Positions 35,676 through 46,420 are shown, numbered from the stretch's first letter. The stretch: 64,000 nucleotides of DNA from Bradyrhizobium septentrionale (GCF_011516645.4 NZ_CP088285.1:8264501-8328500); one strand, 5' to 3'. The notes: generated by a model from the letters alone, not told the origin. Translations and numbers: made by a program.

Positions 35676-35906
35676 TCAGGCGACCACCAGCGTCTCGGCC
35701 TCGAACTTCGCGATCGCCTTGTTGGCGAGGCGGAGGCGGTTCATCTCACCGCGCTGGAACAGCTTCACGATGATGCCGAGCAGCCGCTCATTGGTGGCGA
35801 AAGTGTCGGGAATGGCACCGGATTTGCGCAGATAGTTCGAGGCGATCGCGTAGGCGTCACCGACGACCTCGACATTCAGCACCTCGATCCCGCGTTCGAC
35901 CAGCAT
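35676..35906 (-). CDS. Small hypothetical protein
   Basis: A 76-residue soluble protein ('GIEVLNVEVVGDAYAIASNY', 'LLGIIVKLFQRGEMNRLRLA'). The start at 35906 has AGGCAGGGAT immediately upstream. It forms a two-gene unit with 35434-35655 and lies downstream of the MarR-type gene at 36093, in the same direction but 186 bp away. Family not recognised. Confidence 0.65.
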   Translation of the reverse strand: MLVERGIEVLNVEVVGDAYAIASNYLRKSGAIPDTFATNERLLGIIVKLFQRGEMNRLRLANKAIAKFEAETLVVA

Positions 35907-36092
35907 ATCCCTGCCTTTCTGTTGGCCAAGGGATAAGCTTCAGGGAACGCCTTGGTTCCTTGCCGTATCAGGTTTATTTTCGCAGGTGCAGCATGAAAAA
36001 CGCATCGGCCGGGCATGACCGATGCGCTGACTGGAGGAAGGCTGCCGGTCTTCTGGGCGGCCGGCTTGGCCATCAGGCGAACAAAGGAAGGA

Positions 36093-36611
36093 TCAGAGGC
36101 GATACAGGATCTGGTCGGTCCAGAAGCGCTCGAGGCGATGCAGCGACTTGTTGAGGCTCGCGAACTCCTCGTTCGAGATGCCGCCGACCTGCTCGACCGT
36201 CTTGACGTGCTTCTGATAGAGCGCATCGACGATCTTGCGGACTTCCTGGCCCTGCGGGGTCAGGCGAATGCGGACCGAGCGGCGATCGACGCGCGAACGC
36301 TGATGATCGAGGAAGCCGAGCTCGACGAGCTTCTTCAGATTGTAGGAGACGTTGGAGCCGAGATAGTAACCGCGGGTGCGCAGCTCGCCGGCGGTCAGCT
36401 CCTTGTCGCCGATGTTGTAGAGGAGCAGCGCCTGCACCGAATTGATGTCGGCGCGGCCGCGGCGGTCGAATTCGTCCTTGATGACGTCGAGGAGGCGGCG
36501 ATGCAGCCGCTCCACCAAAGTCAGTGCTTCGAGATAGAGCGGCTGCACCGGAGCTTGACCGGTAGCGCGATCGGCGGCATCCGCCGCCGTTGTCGCAACG
36601 GCTTTCATCAT
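36093..36611 (-). CDS. MarR family regulator, LdtR-like
   Basis: A 172-residue winged helix-turn-helix regulator: 'YLEALTLVERLHRRLLDVIK' (dimer helix), 'INSVQALLLYNIGDKELTAG', 'LRTRGYYLGSNVSYNLKKLV' (recognition helix) and 'RVDRRSVRIRLTPQGQEVRK' (wing). The pattern fits LdtR of Rhizobiales, which controls an L,D-transpeptidase and stress tolerance; no ldt gene is adjacent. The start at 36611 has GGGGAAG upstream. The promoter region holds ATCGACTTTATTTCGACG-type repeats that may be its own site. Confidence 0.8.
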   Translation of the reverse strand: MMKAVATTAADAADRATGQAPVQPLYLEALTLVERLHRRLLDVIKDEFDRRGRADINSVQALLLYNIGDKELTAGELRTRGYYLGSNVSYNLKKLVELGFLDHQRSRVDRRSVRIRLTPQGQEVRKIVDALYQKHVKTVEQVGGISNEEFASLNKSLHRLERFWTDQILYRL

Positions 36612-37275
36612 GACACTTCCCCTGTTTGTCGTTTTTATCGACTTTATTTCGACGAAACTTGTGTCCCGCCTGATAGGTCCAACGTAAGGGGGCCGTTTGA
36701 ATATCCGCTTAAATAAGAGAATAAAGAGATCATGAATTTAAGACAGTGAATCGTGGATTAAGCCCATGGATCAAGGGCTTTTCGCAACTTTTCATTGACG
36801 GTGGCAGCCCCCTGTTCACGGTTCGTCTGCCTGCCCTGTCACATTCGGAAACAGCTTCGTTCGAATTCGAAACGGTGGCGTAACGGGTATGAGGGAACCC
36901 TTTACGGTGACCGATCGGTTACCGGAAAATTCTCTGAAAATTTTACGGGGTCACGTCGCGGGATGTGCACGCGATGCGCGTAAGCGGCCGGCCAATGTTG
37001 CCGCGGACAGACCGGTTCCGCCGTCGACCAGCGCAAAGCCGGCCGGCACACGCGCCGAGATCCGGTGAAATGGGTCCCGACGGCAGGTCCCGCAGAGACG
37101 GTCCCGCGATGGGGTGTCTCGAAAGGGGTGCGATCTGTGGCACTCACCTAGCAGAACCAATGGCGCTGTCTTCTCGTTGCGCGCACGACTGCCATTATGT
37201 TGGCAGCCGGCGTCAGCTGATCGTCGCGCTGTCGCCGCGAGGCAACAGTCGATCCCACCGTAGCGGCGTGCGGAT
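36612..37275. promoter_or_regulatory. 664-bp intergenic region with a 20-bp palindrome
   Basis: No supported gene; the open frames (for example 36965-37321 plus) are Arg/Pro-rich with no ribosome site. The stretch 36690-36800 is A+T-rich and upstream of the LdtR-like gene. CGGTGACCGATCGGTTACCG (36905-36924) is a near-perfect palindrome, followed by AAAATTCTCTGAAAATTTT (36926-36944), another imperfect inverted repeat. Either could be an operator. Confidence 0.5.
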
Positions 37276-37737
37276 CTATGGCGGGCGTTCGCGCGCCGCC
37301 ATCCAGGCCAGCGCGAGATAGGCCGCGAGCATCACGGCCTCGAGCCCGACCACGGTGAGGCTGCCGCCATAGATGCCGGGAAACATCAGCTCGATGACCG
37401 CCATCGAGACGACAGTGGTCAGCCAGACCACGGCGCCCCAGGGTGTCGCGAGCCAGAGACCGACGGCCGCGACGAGCTCGATGACGGCGAAATAGATCGT
37501 CGCGGTCTGCCAGGCCATCGACTGGTTCTCGAAGGCCTCCTCCTCGCCGCCAACGAAGCCGGTCACCTGGGCCCAGTGATAAAGGCCCTTGGCGACCGAG
37601 ACGACGGCCATGATGCGCAGGAAGATGACGAGGCGCCGCGTCCACGCATTGTCGTCCGGCTCGATCCGGTCGGACGAGATCGCGTTCACCGAGATGGCGT
37701 TGTCCCGCGCCTGATCGCGTGCAGAGGTGTCAGACAT
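37276..37737 (-). CDS. DUF6163 membrane protein
   Basis: A 153-residue protein with four transmembrane helices ('RLVIFLRIMAVVSVAKGLYH', 'TIYFAVIELVAAVGLWLATP', 'GAVVWLTTVVSMAVIELMFP', 'LEAVMLAAYLALAWMAA') after a polar 35-residue N-terminus. This matches the DUF6163 family of Rhizobiales, usually found near hemB or ldtR as here. Function unknown. It is divergent from hemB. Confidence 0.8.
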   Translation of the reverse strand: MSDTSARDQARDNAISVNAISSDRIEPDDNAWTRRLVIFLRIMAVVSVAKGLYHWAQVTGFVGGEEEAFENQSMAWQTATIYFAVIELVAAVGLWLATPWGAVVWLTTVVSMAVIELMFPGIYGGSLTVVGLEAVMLAAYLALAWMAARERPP

Positions 37738-37841
37738 CCGAATCGCCGCAGAACGGCTGCCAAATGGGGTTCATGGCGCAGTCTTGGCCCGCCAGCCGCG
37801 CAAAATCAATTGCCGTTGCGGCAAATCAAGGGCGCCAAGAA

Positions 37842-39656
<1,815 letters not shown>

Positions 39657-39813
39657 ATGTCCCCCGCCGTCACACAACCTCCAGCCTACACCGGGGCGAG
39701 CGCTTTCGGCCGCCGAATCGCCTGATTATTTCCGCTAGTTAATGTTCGCGCGGACTTGGCAGGCGAGCCTCCTGCTCCCATGTCCTGCGCGGGACTTTCT
39801 TCGGAGGTTGGTC

Positions 39814-40371
39814 ATGTCCTATGGCAATGACGGCGGCACCTGGCGTAACGAAGCCTGGCGCAACGATGGCGGCGTTCCCCCGCATGCGTTCGATCCGCTG
39901 GTGCAGCCGGACTTGTTCCGCGGCGTGCTGACGCGACGCGTGTTCGCGTTCCTGATCGACCTCGTCGTGCTGGCGGTGCCGGTGATCCTGGCGGTGATCT
40001 TCATCGCGGTGTTCGGCGTCGTCACGCTCGGCCTCGGCTGGGCGCTGTTCTGGCTGGTGTCGCCGGCCTCGATCGTCTGGGCCATCGTCTATTACGGCGC
40101 CTCGATCGGCGGGCAGCACTCGGCCACCATCGGCATGCGGATGATGGATCTGGAACTGCGCACCTGGTACGGCGCGCGCGGTTATTTCGTGCTCGGCGCC
40201 ACCCATGCGGTGCTGTTCTGGGTGACGATCTCGTTCCTGTCGCCGCTGGTGCTGCTGATCGGACTCGTCGGCGGCCGCCGCCGGCTGTTGCACGACATCA
40301 TCCTCGGAACCGTCGTTATCAACAGCTCGGTCCGGACCCCGGTCAGCCCGGCCGCGCGGGCCTATTATTAG
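39814..40371 (+). CDS. RDD family membrane protein
   Basis: A 185-residue integral membrane protein with the RDD signature Arg-Asp-Asp region: 'RRVFAFLIDLVVLAVPVILA' in helix 1, 'SIGGQHSATIGMRMMDLELR' in the middle, 'RRRLLHDIILGTVVIN' near the end. RDD proteins are linked to ion (Na+/H+) movement or remain uncharacterised. The ATG at 39814 has CGGAGG 8 bases upstream; the earlier frame to 39742 has no support. It precedes the protein transferase gene by 86 bp. Confidence 0.88.
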   Translation: MSYGNDGGTWRNEAWRNDGGVPPHAFDPLVQPDLFRGVLTRRVFAFLIDLVVLAVPVILAVIFIAVFGVVTLGLGWALFWLVSPASIVWAIVYYGASIGGQHSATIGMRMMDLELRTWYGARGYFVLGATHAVLFWVTISFLSPLVLLIGLVGGRRRLLHDIILGTVVINSSVRTPVSPAARAYY

Positions 40372-40457
40372 GCCCGCCTAAACCAATTGACCGTTAGCCT
40401 CCGGAGGGCGATGCTAACTCGGCTGCCTGTATTTTTTGTGGAGCCCGACGATCTGAC

Positions 40458-41234
40458 GTGACCCAGCACTCGCGTGATACCCCCCAGTTCTATCTGACGG
40501 CGCCCTCACCCTGCCCGTATCTGCCGGGCCGGCACGAGCGCAAGGTTTTCACGCACCTGGTCGGCGACAAAGCGGGCGATCTCAACGACTTGCTGACCCA
40601 TGGCGGCTTTCGCCGCAGCCAATCGATCGCCTACCGCCCGGCCTGCGACGCCTGCCGGGCCTGCGTCTCGGTCCGGGTCGTCGCCAATGAATTCCGCCCC
40701 TCCCGCAACTTCCGCAAGGTGCTGGCCCGCAACGCCGACATCATCGGCGAGCAGCGCACGGCGGTGCCGACATCAGAGCAATATTCGGTGTTCCGGGCCT
40801 ATCTCGACCGCCGCCACCGCAACGGCGGCATGGCCGACATGACGGTGCTCGACTACGCGATGATGGTCGAGGACAGCCATGTCGAGACCCGGATCATCGA
40901 GTACCGCAAACGCAACGCCGACAGCGGCATCACCGGCCGCGGCGACGAGCTGATGGCGGTGGCGCTGACCGACGTGCTCAGCGACGGGCTGTCGATGGTC
41001 TATTCGTTCTTCGAGCCGGGGCTGGAAAGCCGCTCGCTCGGCACCTTCATGATCCTCGATCATATCGCCCGCGCCCGCCGCCAGGGCCTGCCCTACGTCT
41101 ATCTCGGCTACTGGATCGAGGGCTCGAAGAAGATGGACTACAAGGGCCGCTTCCTGCCGCAGCAGCGGCTCGCGCCAAGCGGTTGGCTGCGCGTCGATGC
41201 CACGGGTGAAGCGCTGGCCGAGCCGCAGGACTAG
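40458..41234 (+). CDS. bpt: Aspartate/glutamate leucyltransferase (arginyl-tRNA--protein transferase family)
   Basis: A 258-residue enzyme of the Bpt/ATE family that adds leucine from tRNA to N-terminal Asp/Glu, marking proteins for ClpS-ClpAP degradation. Motifs: '[20 protein letters not shown]', '[20 protein letters not shown]' (conserved cysteines) and '[20 protein letters not shown]'. The start is GTG at 40458. In alphaproteobacteria this gene often lies by hemB and RDD genes, as here. Confidence 0.93.
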   Translation: MTQHSRDTPQFYLTAPSPCPYLPGRHERKVFTHLVGDKAGDLNDLLTHGGFRRSQSIAYRPACDACRACVSVRVVANEFRPSRNFRKVLARNADIIGEQRTAVPTSEQYSVFRAYLDRRHRNGGMADMTVLDYAMMVEDSHVETRIIEYRKRNADSGITGRGDELMAVALTDVLSDGLSMVYSFFEPGLESRSLGTFMILDHIARARRQGLPYVYLGYWIEGSKKMDYKGRFLPQQRLAPSGWLRVDATGEALAEPQD

Positions 41235-41335
41235 AGCATTTTTGGTTCTGATTGAATCAGAACCGAAGCTCTAGATTCTTGTTTTGACGCGTTTTCTTCA
41301 CGCGAACCGGCGTCCACTTCGCTTGAAAACGCTCT
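41235..41335. repeat. Dispersed palindromic repeat, family A, copy 3
   Basis: Contains the perfect palindrome GGTTCTGATT-G-AATCAGAACC (41244-41264) and then the shared block CTCTAGATTCTTGTTTTGAC, GCGTTTTCTTCACGCGAACC and CACTTCGCTTGAAAACGC. It lies between the convergent bpt and mntH genes and may serve as a bidirectional terminator or a mobile repeat. Confidence 0.8.
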
Positions 41336-41350
41336 GGCGCGTCAGACGCT

Positions 41351-42724
41351 CTAGGTGCCGAAGAACGTATCGATCAGCAGCTTCACGTTGAGGATCACGA
41401 TCAGCCCGGCGACGATCCAGGCCGTCACCGCGACCGGCAGCGAAATCGCGAACGTGCCCATCTTGCGCTTGTCGGACACGAAGCGCACCAGCGGGATCAC
41501 CGCGAACGGCAGCTGCATCGACAGCACCACCTGGCTGAACACCAAAAGCTGCGCGGTGCCGCTCTCGCCATAGAGCGCGGCGACCACGATGACCGGGACG
41601 ATCGCGATGCCGCGCGTCACCACCCGCTGCGCCCAGTTGGGCATCCGCAGGTTCAGAAAGCCCTGCATCACGATCTGGCCGGCCAGCGTCGCCGTCACCG
41701 TCGAGTTGAGGCCGGACGCGAGCAGCGCCACGGCAAACAGCGTCGAGGCGATGCCGAGTCCGAGCAGCGGCGACAGCAGCTCGAACGCCTGATCGATTTC
41801 GGCGACATCGGAATGGCCGCTCTTGTGGAAGGTCGCGGCCGCCAGCACCAGGATCGCGGCATTGACGAACAGCGCCAGCATCAGCGCGATGGTGGAGTCG
41901 GTGGTCGCCCATTTGATCGCGTCGCGCCGCCCCTCCTCGGTGCGCGGATAGGCGCGGGTCTGCACGATCGAGGAGTGCAGATAGAGGTTATGCGGCATCA
42001 CGGTGGCGCCGATGATGCCGATCGCGATGTAGAGCATCTCCGGATTGGTGACGATCTCGCGCGACGGCATGAAGCCGCCGATCACGCCGGCAATCGGCGG
42101 CGCGGCGGCGGCGATCTGGACCACGAAGCAGACCGCGATCACGATCAACAGCGCGATCACGAAGGCTTCGAGGAAGCGAAAGCCGCGGTTCATCAGGAGC
42201 AGCAGCAGGAACGCGTCGAGCGCCGCGAGCAGCGCGCCGCCGATCAGGGGAATACCGAACAACAACTTCAGCGCGATTGCAGTGCCGATCACCTCGGCGA
42301 GGTCGCAGGCGATGATCGCGGCCTCGCAGGCGAGCCAGAGCACGAAATTCACCGGCCGGGAATAGGTGGCGCGGCAGGCCTGGGCGAGATCGCGATCGGT
42401 GGCGATGCCGAGCCTTGCCGCGAGTGCCTGCAGCAGGATCGCCATCAGGTTCGAGAGCAGGATGACCGACAGCAGCGTGTAGCCAAACTTCGATCCGCCG
42501 GCGATATCGGTGGCCCAGTTGCCGGGGTCCATATAGCCGACCGAGACCAGATAGCCGGGTCCTGCGAAGGCCAGGAGCCGCCGCCACCACAGGCCGCCGG
42601 TGGGCACCGCGACGGTCGCGTTCACCTCCGGCAGGCTGCGTACATGACCGGCGTCGCCGCGCCAGCCTCCTGGCACGGTGGCGGGAAGGGAAACGGAAGG
42701 CATTTCAGGAGTCCGAGCGTCCAT
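41351..42724 (-). CDS. mntH: Nramp-family Mn2+ transporter MntH
   Basis: A 457-residue, 11-helix proton-coupled manganese importer. The metal-binding motif of helix 1 is '[20 protein letters not shown]' (Asp-Pro-Gly-Asn) and helix 6 has '[14 protein letters not shown]' (Met-Pro-His). In B. japonicum MntH is the main Mn importer and is repressed by Mur. The start ATG at 42724 lies 29 bp from a Mur-like box. N-terminal 50 residues are longer than in enteric MntH. Confidence 0.96.
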   Translation of the reverse strand: MDARTPEMPSVSLPATVPGGWRGDAGHVRSLPEVNATVAVPTGGLWWRRLLAFAGPGYLVSVGYMDPGNWATDIAGGSKFGYTLLSVILLSNLMAILLQALAARLGIATDRDLAQACRATYSRPVNFVLWLACEAAIIACDLAEVIGTAIALKLLFGIPLIGGALLAALDAFLLLLLMNRGFRFLEAFVIALLIVIAVCFVVQIAAAAPPIAGVIGGFMPSREIVTNPEMLYIAIGIIGATVMPHNLYLHSSIVQTRAYPRTEEGRRDAIKWATTDSTIALMLALFVNAAILVLAAATFHKSGHSDVAEIDQAFELLSPLLGLGIASTLFAVALLASGLNSTVTATLAGQIVMQGFLNLRMPNWAQRVVTRGIAIVPVIVVAALYGESGTAQLLVFSQVVLSMQLPFAVIPLVRFVSDKRKMGTFAISLPVAVTAWIVAGLIVILNVKLLIDTFFGT

Positions 42725-42752
42725 CGTGCCAAGATGGCCGAACTCACTCGTT

Positions 42753-42775
42753 ATTGCAACTCATTTGCAACTGCA
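42753..42775 (-). promoter_or_regulatory. Mur (Mn-responsive Fur-family) box of mntH
   Basis: ATTGCAACTCATTTGCAACTGCA has two TTGCAA half-sites 11 bp apart plus a third TGCA. The A/T-rich TGCAA...TTGCA arrangement just upstream of mntH resembles the Mur-responsive site described for the B. japonicum mntH promoter. It would also lie upstream of the divergent TnpB/PspA-like gene. Confidence 0.65.
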
Positions 42776-42811
42776 TCTGGGCTCACGAAAATGATAGCAG
42801 CCATGCCGCTT

Positions 42812-42836
42812 GTAAAGTACTGAGGAAGTGCTTTAC
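42812..42836 (+). promoter_or_regulatory. Hairpin presenting GAGGAA before the PspA-like gene
   Basis: GTAAAGTAC (42812-42820) pairs with GTGCTTTAC (42828-42836), nine pairs including one G-U, with loop TGAGGAA containing the Shine-Dalgarno-like GAGGAA. A GTG (42828) sits in the right arm and the better ATG (42846) lies 10 bases beyond the stem; stem folding would bring GAGGAA and the ATG closer. It may tune the start choice or translation. Confidence 0.5.
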
Positions 42837-42845
42837 GTTATCTGC

Positions 42846-43976
42846 ATGATCAAGCTGCCTGTCGAGACGCCGACCGCAACGCTGCGCTACGCCCTCGCCC
42901 CCGACCCATCGGGCATCGAGGCGATCGAGGCGACCTTTGCGGCCTACGACCGGATGATGGCGATCCTCGCCGAGGTCGCCCCGGTCGGGGCCAACCTCGT
43001 CGCGCTGCACGCCCAGGCCTACGAGAGGATCCGCAAGGAGACCGGCCTGCCCGCCCGGCTGGTGACCCTCGGCCTGCGCGACCGCGCCAATTACGTCGCC
43101 GATACCGCCGTCCGCCGGATACCGCTCGACGACAAGTTGTTCGCGATCAAGGGTCCAACTTCACTGACCATCAGCACTGTCAGCGGGCGCGTGTTGGTGC
43201 CGTTCGACGTGCCGGGATATGTCTCGGGCTGGGAAAGCCCCTTCCCGGCGCATTTGATCTCGGACGGACGCGGCTACGAAATCCACATCGCCGTCAAATC
43301 GAAATCTGCACAACCGGAGGAGATGACCATGCTTCACGAAGGCATCCTTGCGCGCATGGGCCGGCTTCTTGCCGCCATCGCGAGCCAGACCATCGACAAT
43401 GTCGAGAGCAACAACAAGGTCGCGCTGGTCAAGCAGGCGATCCGCGAGATCGACGCCGGCGCCGACGAGGCGCGCTATGCGCTCGGCAAATCGCGCGCCG
43501 AAGAATTCCGGTTGAAGAAGCGACGCGAAGAACTGGATACCGAAACGGCTGGTCTGAACGAGAAGATTCGTCTCGCACTTGCGGAAAATCGCGAGGATCT
43601 CGCGCGCGCCGGCGTCGCACGGCAAATTGATCTGGAGTCGCAGGTGATCGCGCTGGAACGCGCGATGGATTTCATCGAGCTCGAAATCGACGAGCAGACC
43701 AAGGCGCTGCAGGCCATGCTCGGCGCGCGGCGCGAGGCGGAAGCACGATTAACCGATCTCGAACAAAGCCTGCTGCGCGAGGCCAAGGACGAAACCAGCC
43801 GGGGTCCATCGACGACCAATACATTGAGTGCTGAGCGTGCCATGGCGGCGATCGCCCGGGTCACCGGTGTCCCCGCCTCCAGCGTGCTCGGCGACAAGGA
43901 GCTTGACGAACTCGATCGCTTGCACCGCGAAAAGGAAATCGCGGCGCGGCTTGAAAGGATCAAGTCAGAAAAATGA
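42846..43976 (+). CDS. PspA/IM30-like protein with a TnpB-like N-terminal domain
   Basis: A 376-residue protein of two parts. Residues about 160-330 are a long coiled coil of PspA/IM30 type ('RMGRLLAAIASQTIDNVESN', 'LVKQAIREIDAGADEARYAL', 'IALERAMDFIELEIDEQTKA'), which in other systems coats and mends membranes with flotillins. Residues 1-152 are not PspA: 'ALHAQAYERIRKETGL' (53-68), 'PLDDKLFAIKG' (93-103) and 'TISTVSGRVLVPF' (108-120) follow the order and spacing of the N-terminal (WED/REC-like) domain of TnpB/IS605 OrfB proteins. The RuvC nuclease half is absent. I choose the ATG at 42846; a GTG at 42828 adds six residues. It is coupled to the next gene by ATGA. The TnpB relation is from memory of family motifs. 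Confidence 0.65.
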   Translation: MIKLPVETPTATLRYALAPDPSGIEAIEATFAAYDRMMAILAEVAPVGANLVALHAQAYERIRKETGLPARLVTLGLRDRANYVADTAVRRIPLDDKLFAIKGPTSLTISTVSGRVLVPFDVPGYVSGWESPFPAHLISDGRGYEIHIAVKSKSAQPEEMTMLHEGILARMGRLLAAIASQTIDNVESNNKVALVKQAIREIDAGADEARYALGKSRAEEFRLKKRREELDTETAGLNEKIRLALAENREDLARAGVARQIDLESQVIALERAMDFIELEIDEQTKALQAMLGARREAEARLTDLEQSLLREAKDETSRGPSTTNTLSAERAMAAIARVTGVPASSVLGDKELDELDRLHREKEIAARLERIKSEK

Positions 43977-44635
43977 GTGCAGTTGGCGACATCCTGCTCG
44001 CCCCCGACGTGCGGCCGTTCGCGGTCGCGGCTGCGATCATGGTGGCACTTGGCGGCATCGAGCTGCTGACCACCATGGTCGGACTTTCGATCAGCGAACT
44101 CATCGGCAAGGATTTCGCGGTCGAGGCCGAGAGCCACAATGCTCTCAGTGGCCTGTTTCTCTGGATCAACGCCGGACGGCTTCCCCTCCTGATCCTGATC
44201 ATCCTGATACTCGGCATATTCTCGATCGGAGGCTTCCTGCTTCAGGGCCTGGCGCATGCGGCAGGCACCGCGATCCCGGTCTCGCTTGCCGCGGTGCTTG
44301 CCGCCGCAGGCAGCATCCCGGTGATTAGAAATACCAGCCGCGGCCTCGCCCGCATCATTCCACGCGACGAGAGCTACGCGGTCAACGACAGCGACTTTGT
44401 CGGCAAGGTCGCAACCGTGTCGGTCGGCCCGCTCGATCAGGGCCTGCCCGGCAGGGTCCGTCTCAAGGATGTCTTCGGCAACTGGCACACCGTGTCGGCG
44501 CGTGCCAGCCCTGATTCCGGGGCGTTGCCGGTCGGCGCAAGCGTGCTGCTGGTCGACCGCGACGCCAAGAGCTTCATCGCGATTGCCGCTCCCGCCGACC
44601 TCATTGAACAACAACAATCTTCGAACAGGGCATAA
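43973..44635 (+). CDS. YqiJ-like OB-fold membrane protein
   Basis: A 220-residue protein with three or four N-terminal transmembrane helices ('VRPFAVAAAIMVALGGIELL', 'LFLWINAGRLPLLILIILIL', 'LAAVLAAAGSIPVI') and a C-terminal OB-fold ('GKVATVSVGPLDQGLPGRVR', 'VGASVLLVDRDAKSFIAIA'), the layout of YqiJ/NfeD-type partners of flotillins. The start overlaps the PspA-like stop by 4 bases and the stop lies 3 bp before the flotillin start: a tight operon. It likely anchors the flotillin scaffold in the inner membrane. Confidence 0.85.
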   Translation: MSAVGDILLAPDVRPFAVAAAIMVALGGIELLTTMVGLSISELIGKDFAVEAESHNALSGLFLWINAGRLPLLILIILILGIFSIGGFLLQGLAHAAGTAIPVSLAAVLAAAGSIPVIRNTSRGLARIIPRDESYAVNDSDFVGKVATVSVGPLDQGLPGRVRLKDVFGNWHTVSARASPDSGALPVGASVLLVDRDAKSFIAIAAPADLIEQQQSSNRA

Positions 44636-44638
44636 CAT

Positions 44639-46267
44639 ATGTGGGAACTTGCTGTACCCGTCGCCATTGGCGTCCTCGCTATCCTCGTCATTGGCCTGCT
44701 TTTCGCAAAACTTTACAAGCGCTCGACACGCGACGAGGCCTATGTCCGCACCGGCCTCGGCGGCCAGAAGGTGGTGCTCGACGGCGGCTCGCTCGTGCTG
44801 CCGATCTTCCACTCCACCGCCGCGGTGAACCTGAAGACGTTGCGGCTCGAGGTCGCGCGCGGCGGCCCGGACTCGCTGATCACCAAGGACCGCATGCGCG
44901 TCGACATCGGCGCCGAGTTCTATCTCCGGGTCAAACCGGACAGTTCGTCGATCGCGCTCGCCGCGCAGACGCTCGGCAACCGCACCAATGACGCGGCCGA
45001 GTTGCGCGAGCTGGTCGAAGCCAAATTCGTCGACGGCCTGCGCTCGGTCGCAGCAACCATGAACCTCGAGGAGCTTCAGGAGCAGCGCGCGACCTTCGTC
45101 AAGGCGGTGCAGGACGCGGTCGGCGCCGACATCCAGAATAACGGCCTCGAGCTTGAATCGGTGTCGCTGACGAGGCTCGACCAGAGCGACATCAAGCATT
45201 TCAACCCGAGCAATTTCTTTGACGCCCACGGTCTCACCACGCTGACCAAGATCACCAAGGAGCGCGAGCAGGAGCGCAACCAGATCGTCCGCACCACCGA
45301 GGTCAATATCGCCCAGCAGGACCTGGTGGCGCGGCAGACCACGCTGACGATCGAAAGCACCAAGCGCGAGGCCGAGCTCGCCCAGCAGCGCGACATCGCC
45401 AACAAGACGGCTGCAATGCGCGCACAGACGGCGCAGGTCGAACAGACCGCGTTGCAGAACGAAGCCGAATACCGCATCCAGCAGGAACTCGCGGTCGCCA
45501 ACAAGCAGACCGAGGCCAACCAGGCCCGCGATACCCGCAAGATCGAGGCCGATCTCGCGGTCAAGCGCCGCAACACCGAAATGGAGCGCGACCTTCAGAT
45601 CGTCGCGCAGGAAAGCGCGATCGCGGTCGCGGCCAAGAGCAAGGAGCAGTCGGAGGCCCAGACCATCGCCGAGACCGCGCGTGCGGTCGCGATCTCAGCC
45701 GAGGAAAAGGTCACCACCGCCCGCGCCACCGAGATCGCCGAGCGTGACAAGATCATCAACGTGATCGCGGCGCGCAAGGCCGCCGAAACCGACGCGATGC
45801 CGATCACCGTGATGGCGGAAGCCGAGAAGCAGGCAGCGGCCAACAAGGCTGAGGCCACCAATGTGCTGGCGAAAGCCGACGCCAATGCTGCCACCACCCG
45901 CGCCGCCGGCGTCAAGGCGCTCGGCCAGGCCGAAGCCGAGGTCGCAACATTGAAGGCCGAAGCACGCAACAAGCTAAGCGCCGAGATGATCGACTACGAT
46001 CTCAACCTCGCGCGGATCAATGTGATCCCGAGTGCACTCGCCGAGGCGGTGAAGCCGATCGAGAAGATCTCCGACATCCGGATCTTCGACACCGGCAGCC
46101 TGCTCGGCCGCAGCGGCGCTAACGGCCACGCCAATGGCAATGGCGGCCTCGGGCTCGGCGACGGCCTTGCCGCGCAGTTGCTGTCGGTTTCGGCGTTCAA
46201 GCCGATATCGACAAGATCCTCTCCGAGGCCGGCTTTCCAGCCGGCCCCGACGCGCTCACCAGCCTGA
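44639..46267 (+). CDS. Flotillin (YqiK-like), frameshifted near its C-terminus
   Basis: 542 residues as read: one N-terminal membrane helix ('AIGVLAILVIGLLFAKLYKR'), SPFH/band-7 domain ('RTGLGGQKVVLDGGSLVLPI', 'RVDIGAEFYLRVKPDSSS'), then a long Ala/Glu-rich coiled coil ('ATNVLAKADANAATTRAAGV') and a Gly/Asn-rich stretch. After 'LLSVSAF' the frame turns into Pro/Ser/Arg-rich sequence and stops at 46267. The -1 frame from 46201 instead reads 'ADIDKILSEAGFPAGPDALT' and on to a TGA at 46390-46392, a sensible flotillin tail. Loss of one C near 46197 (TTCAAGCC for TTCCAAGCC) explains it. True ancestral end: 46392. Flotillins organise membrane microdomains. Confidence 0.85.
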   Translation: MWELAVPVAIGVLAILVIGLLFAKLYKRSTRDEAYVRTGLGGQKVVLDGGSLVLPIFHSTAAVNLKTLRLEVARGGPDSLITKDRMRVDIGAEFYLRVKPDSSSIALAAQTLGNRTNDAAELRELVEAKFVDGLRSVAATMNLEELQEQRATFVKAVQDAVGADIQNNGLELESVSLTRLDQSDIKHFNPSNFFDAHGLTTLTKITKEREQERNQIVRTTEVNIAQQDLVARQTTLTIESTKREAELAQQRDIANKTAAMRAQTAQVEQTALQNEAEYRIQQELAVANKQTEANQARDTRKIEADLAVKRRNTEMERDLQIVAQESAIAVAAKSKEQSEAQTIAETARAVAISAEEKVTTARATEIAERDKIINVIAARKAAETDAMPITVMAEAEKQAAANKAEATNVLAKADANAATTRAAGVKALGQAEAEVATLKAEARNKLSAEMIDYDLNLARINVIPSALAEAVKPIEKISDIRIFDTGSLLGRSGANGHANGNGGLGLGDGLAAQLLSVSAFKPISTRSSPRPAFQPAPTRSPA

Positions 46268-46420
46268 CCAGCGCGCTGGCGCAGCGCAAGGCCGAGGTCG
46301 CCTCAGTGCCTTCGACCGGCGCCGACAGCCGGCCTGCCACATTGGTTGGCACCATCACCGGGCAACTCGCCGCTGGTCCCACGCCGCAATGACGTGACCG
46401 CGCGCTGACATCAGCGACCA

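Noticed and set aside
36965..37321. 118-codon plus-strand frame in the LdtR/DUF6163 spacer
   Set aside because: Arg/Pro/Gly-rich, overlaps the end of DUF6163 antisense and has no ribosome site.
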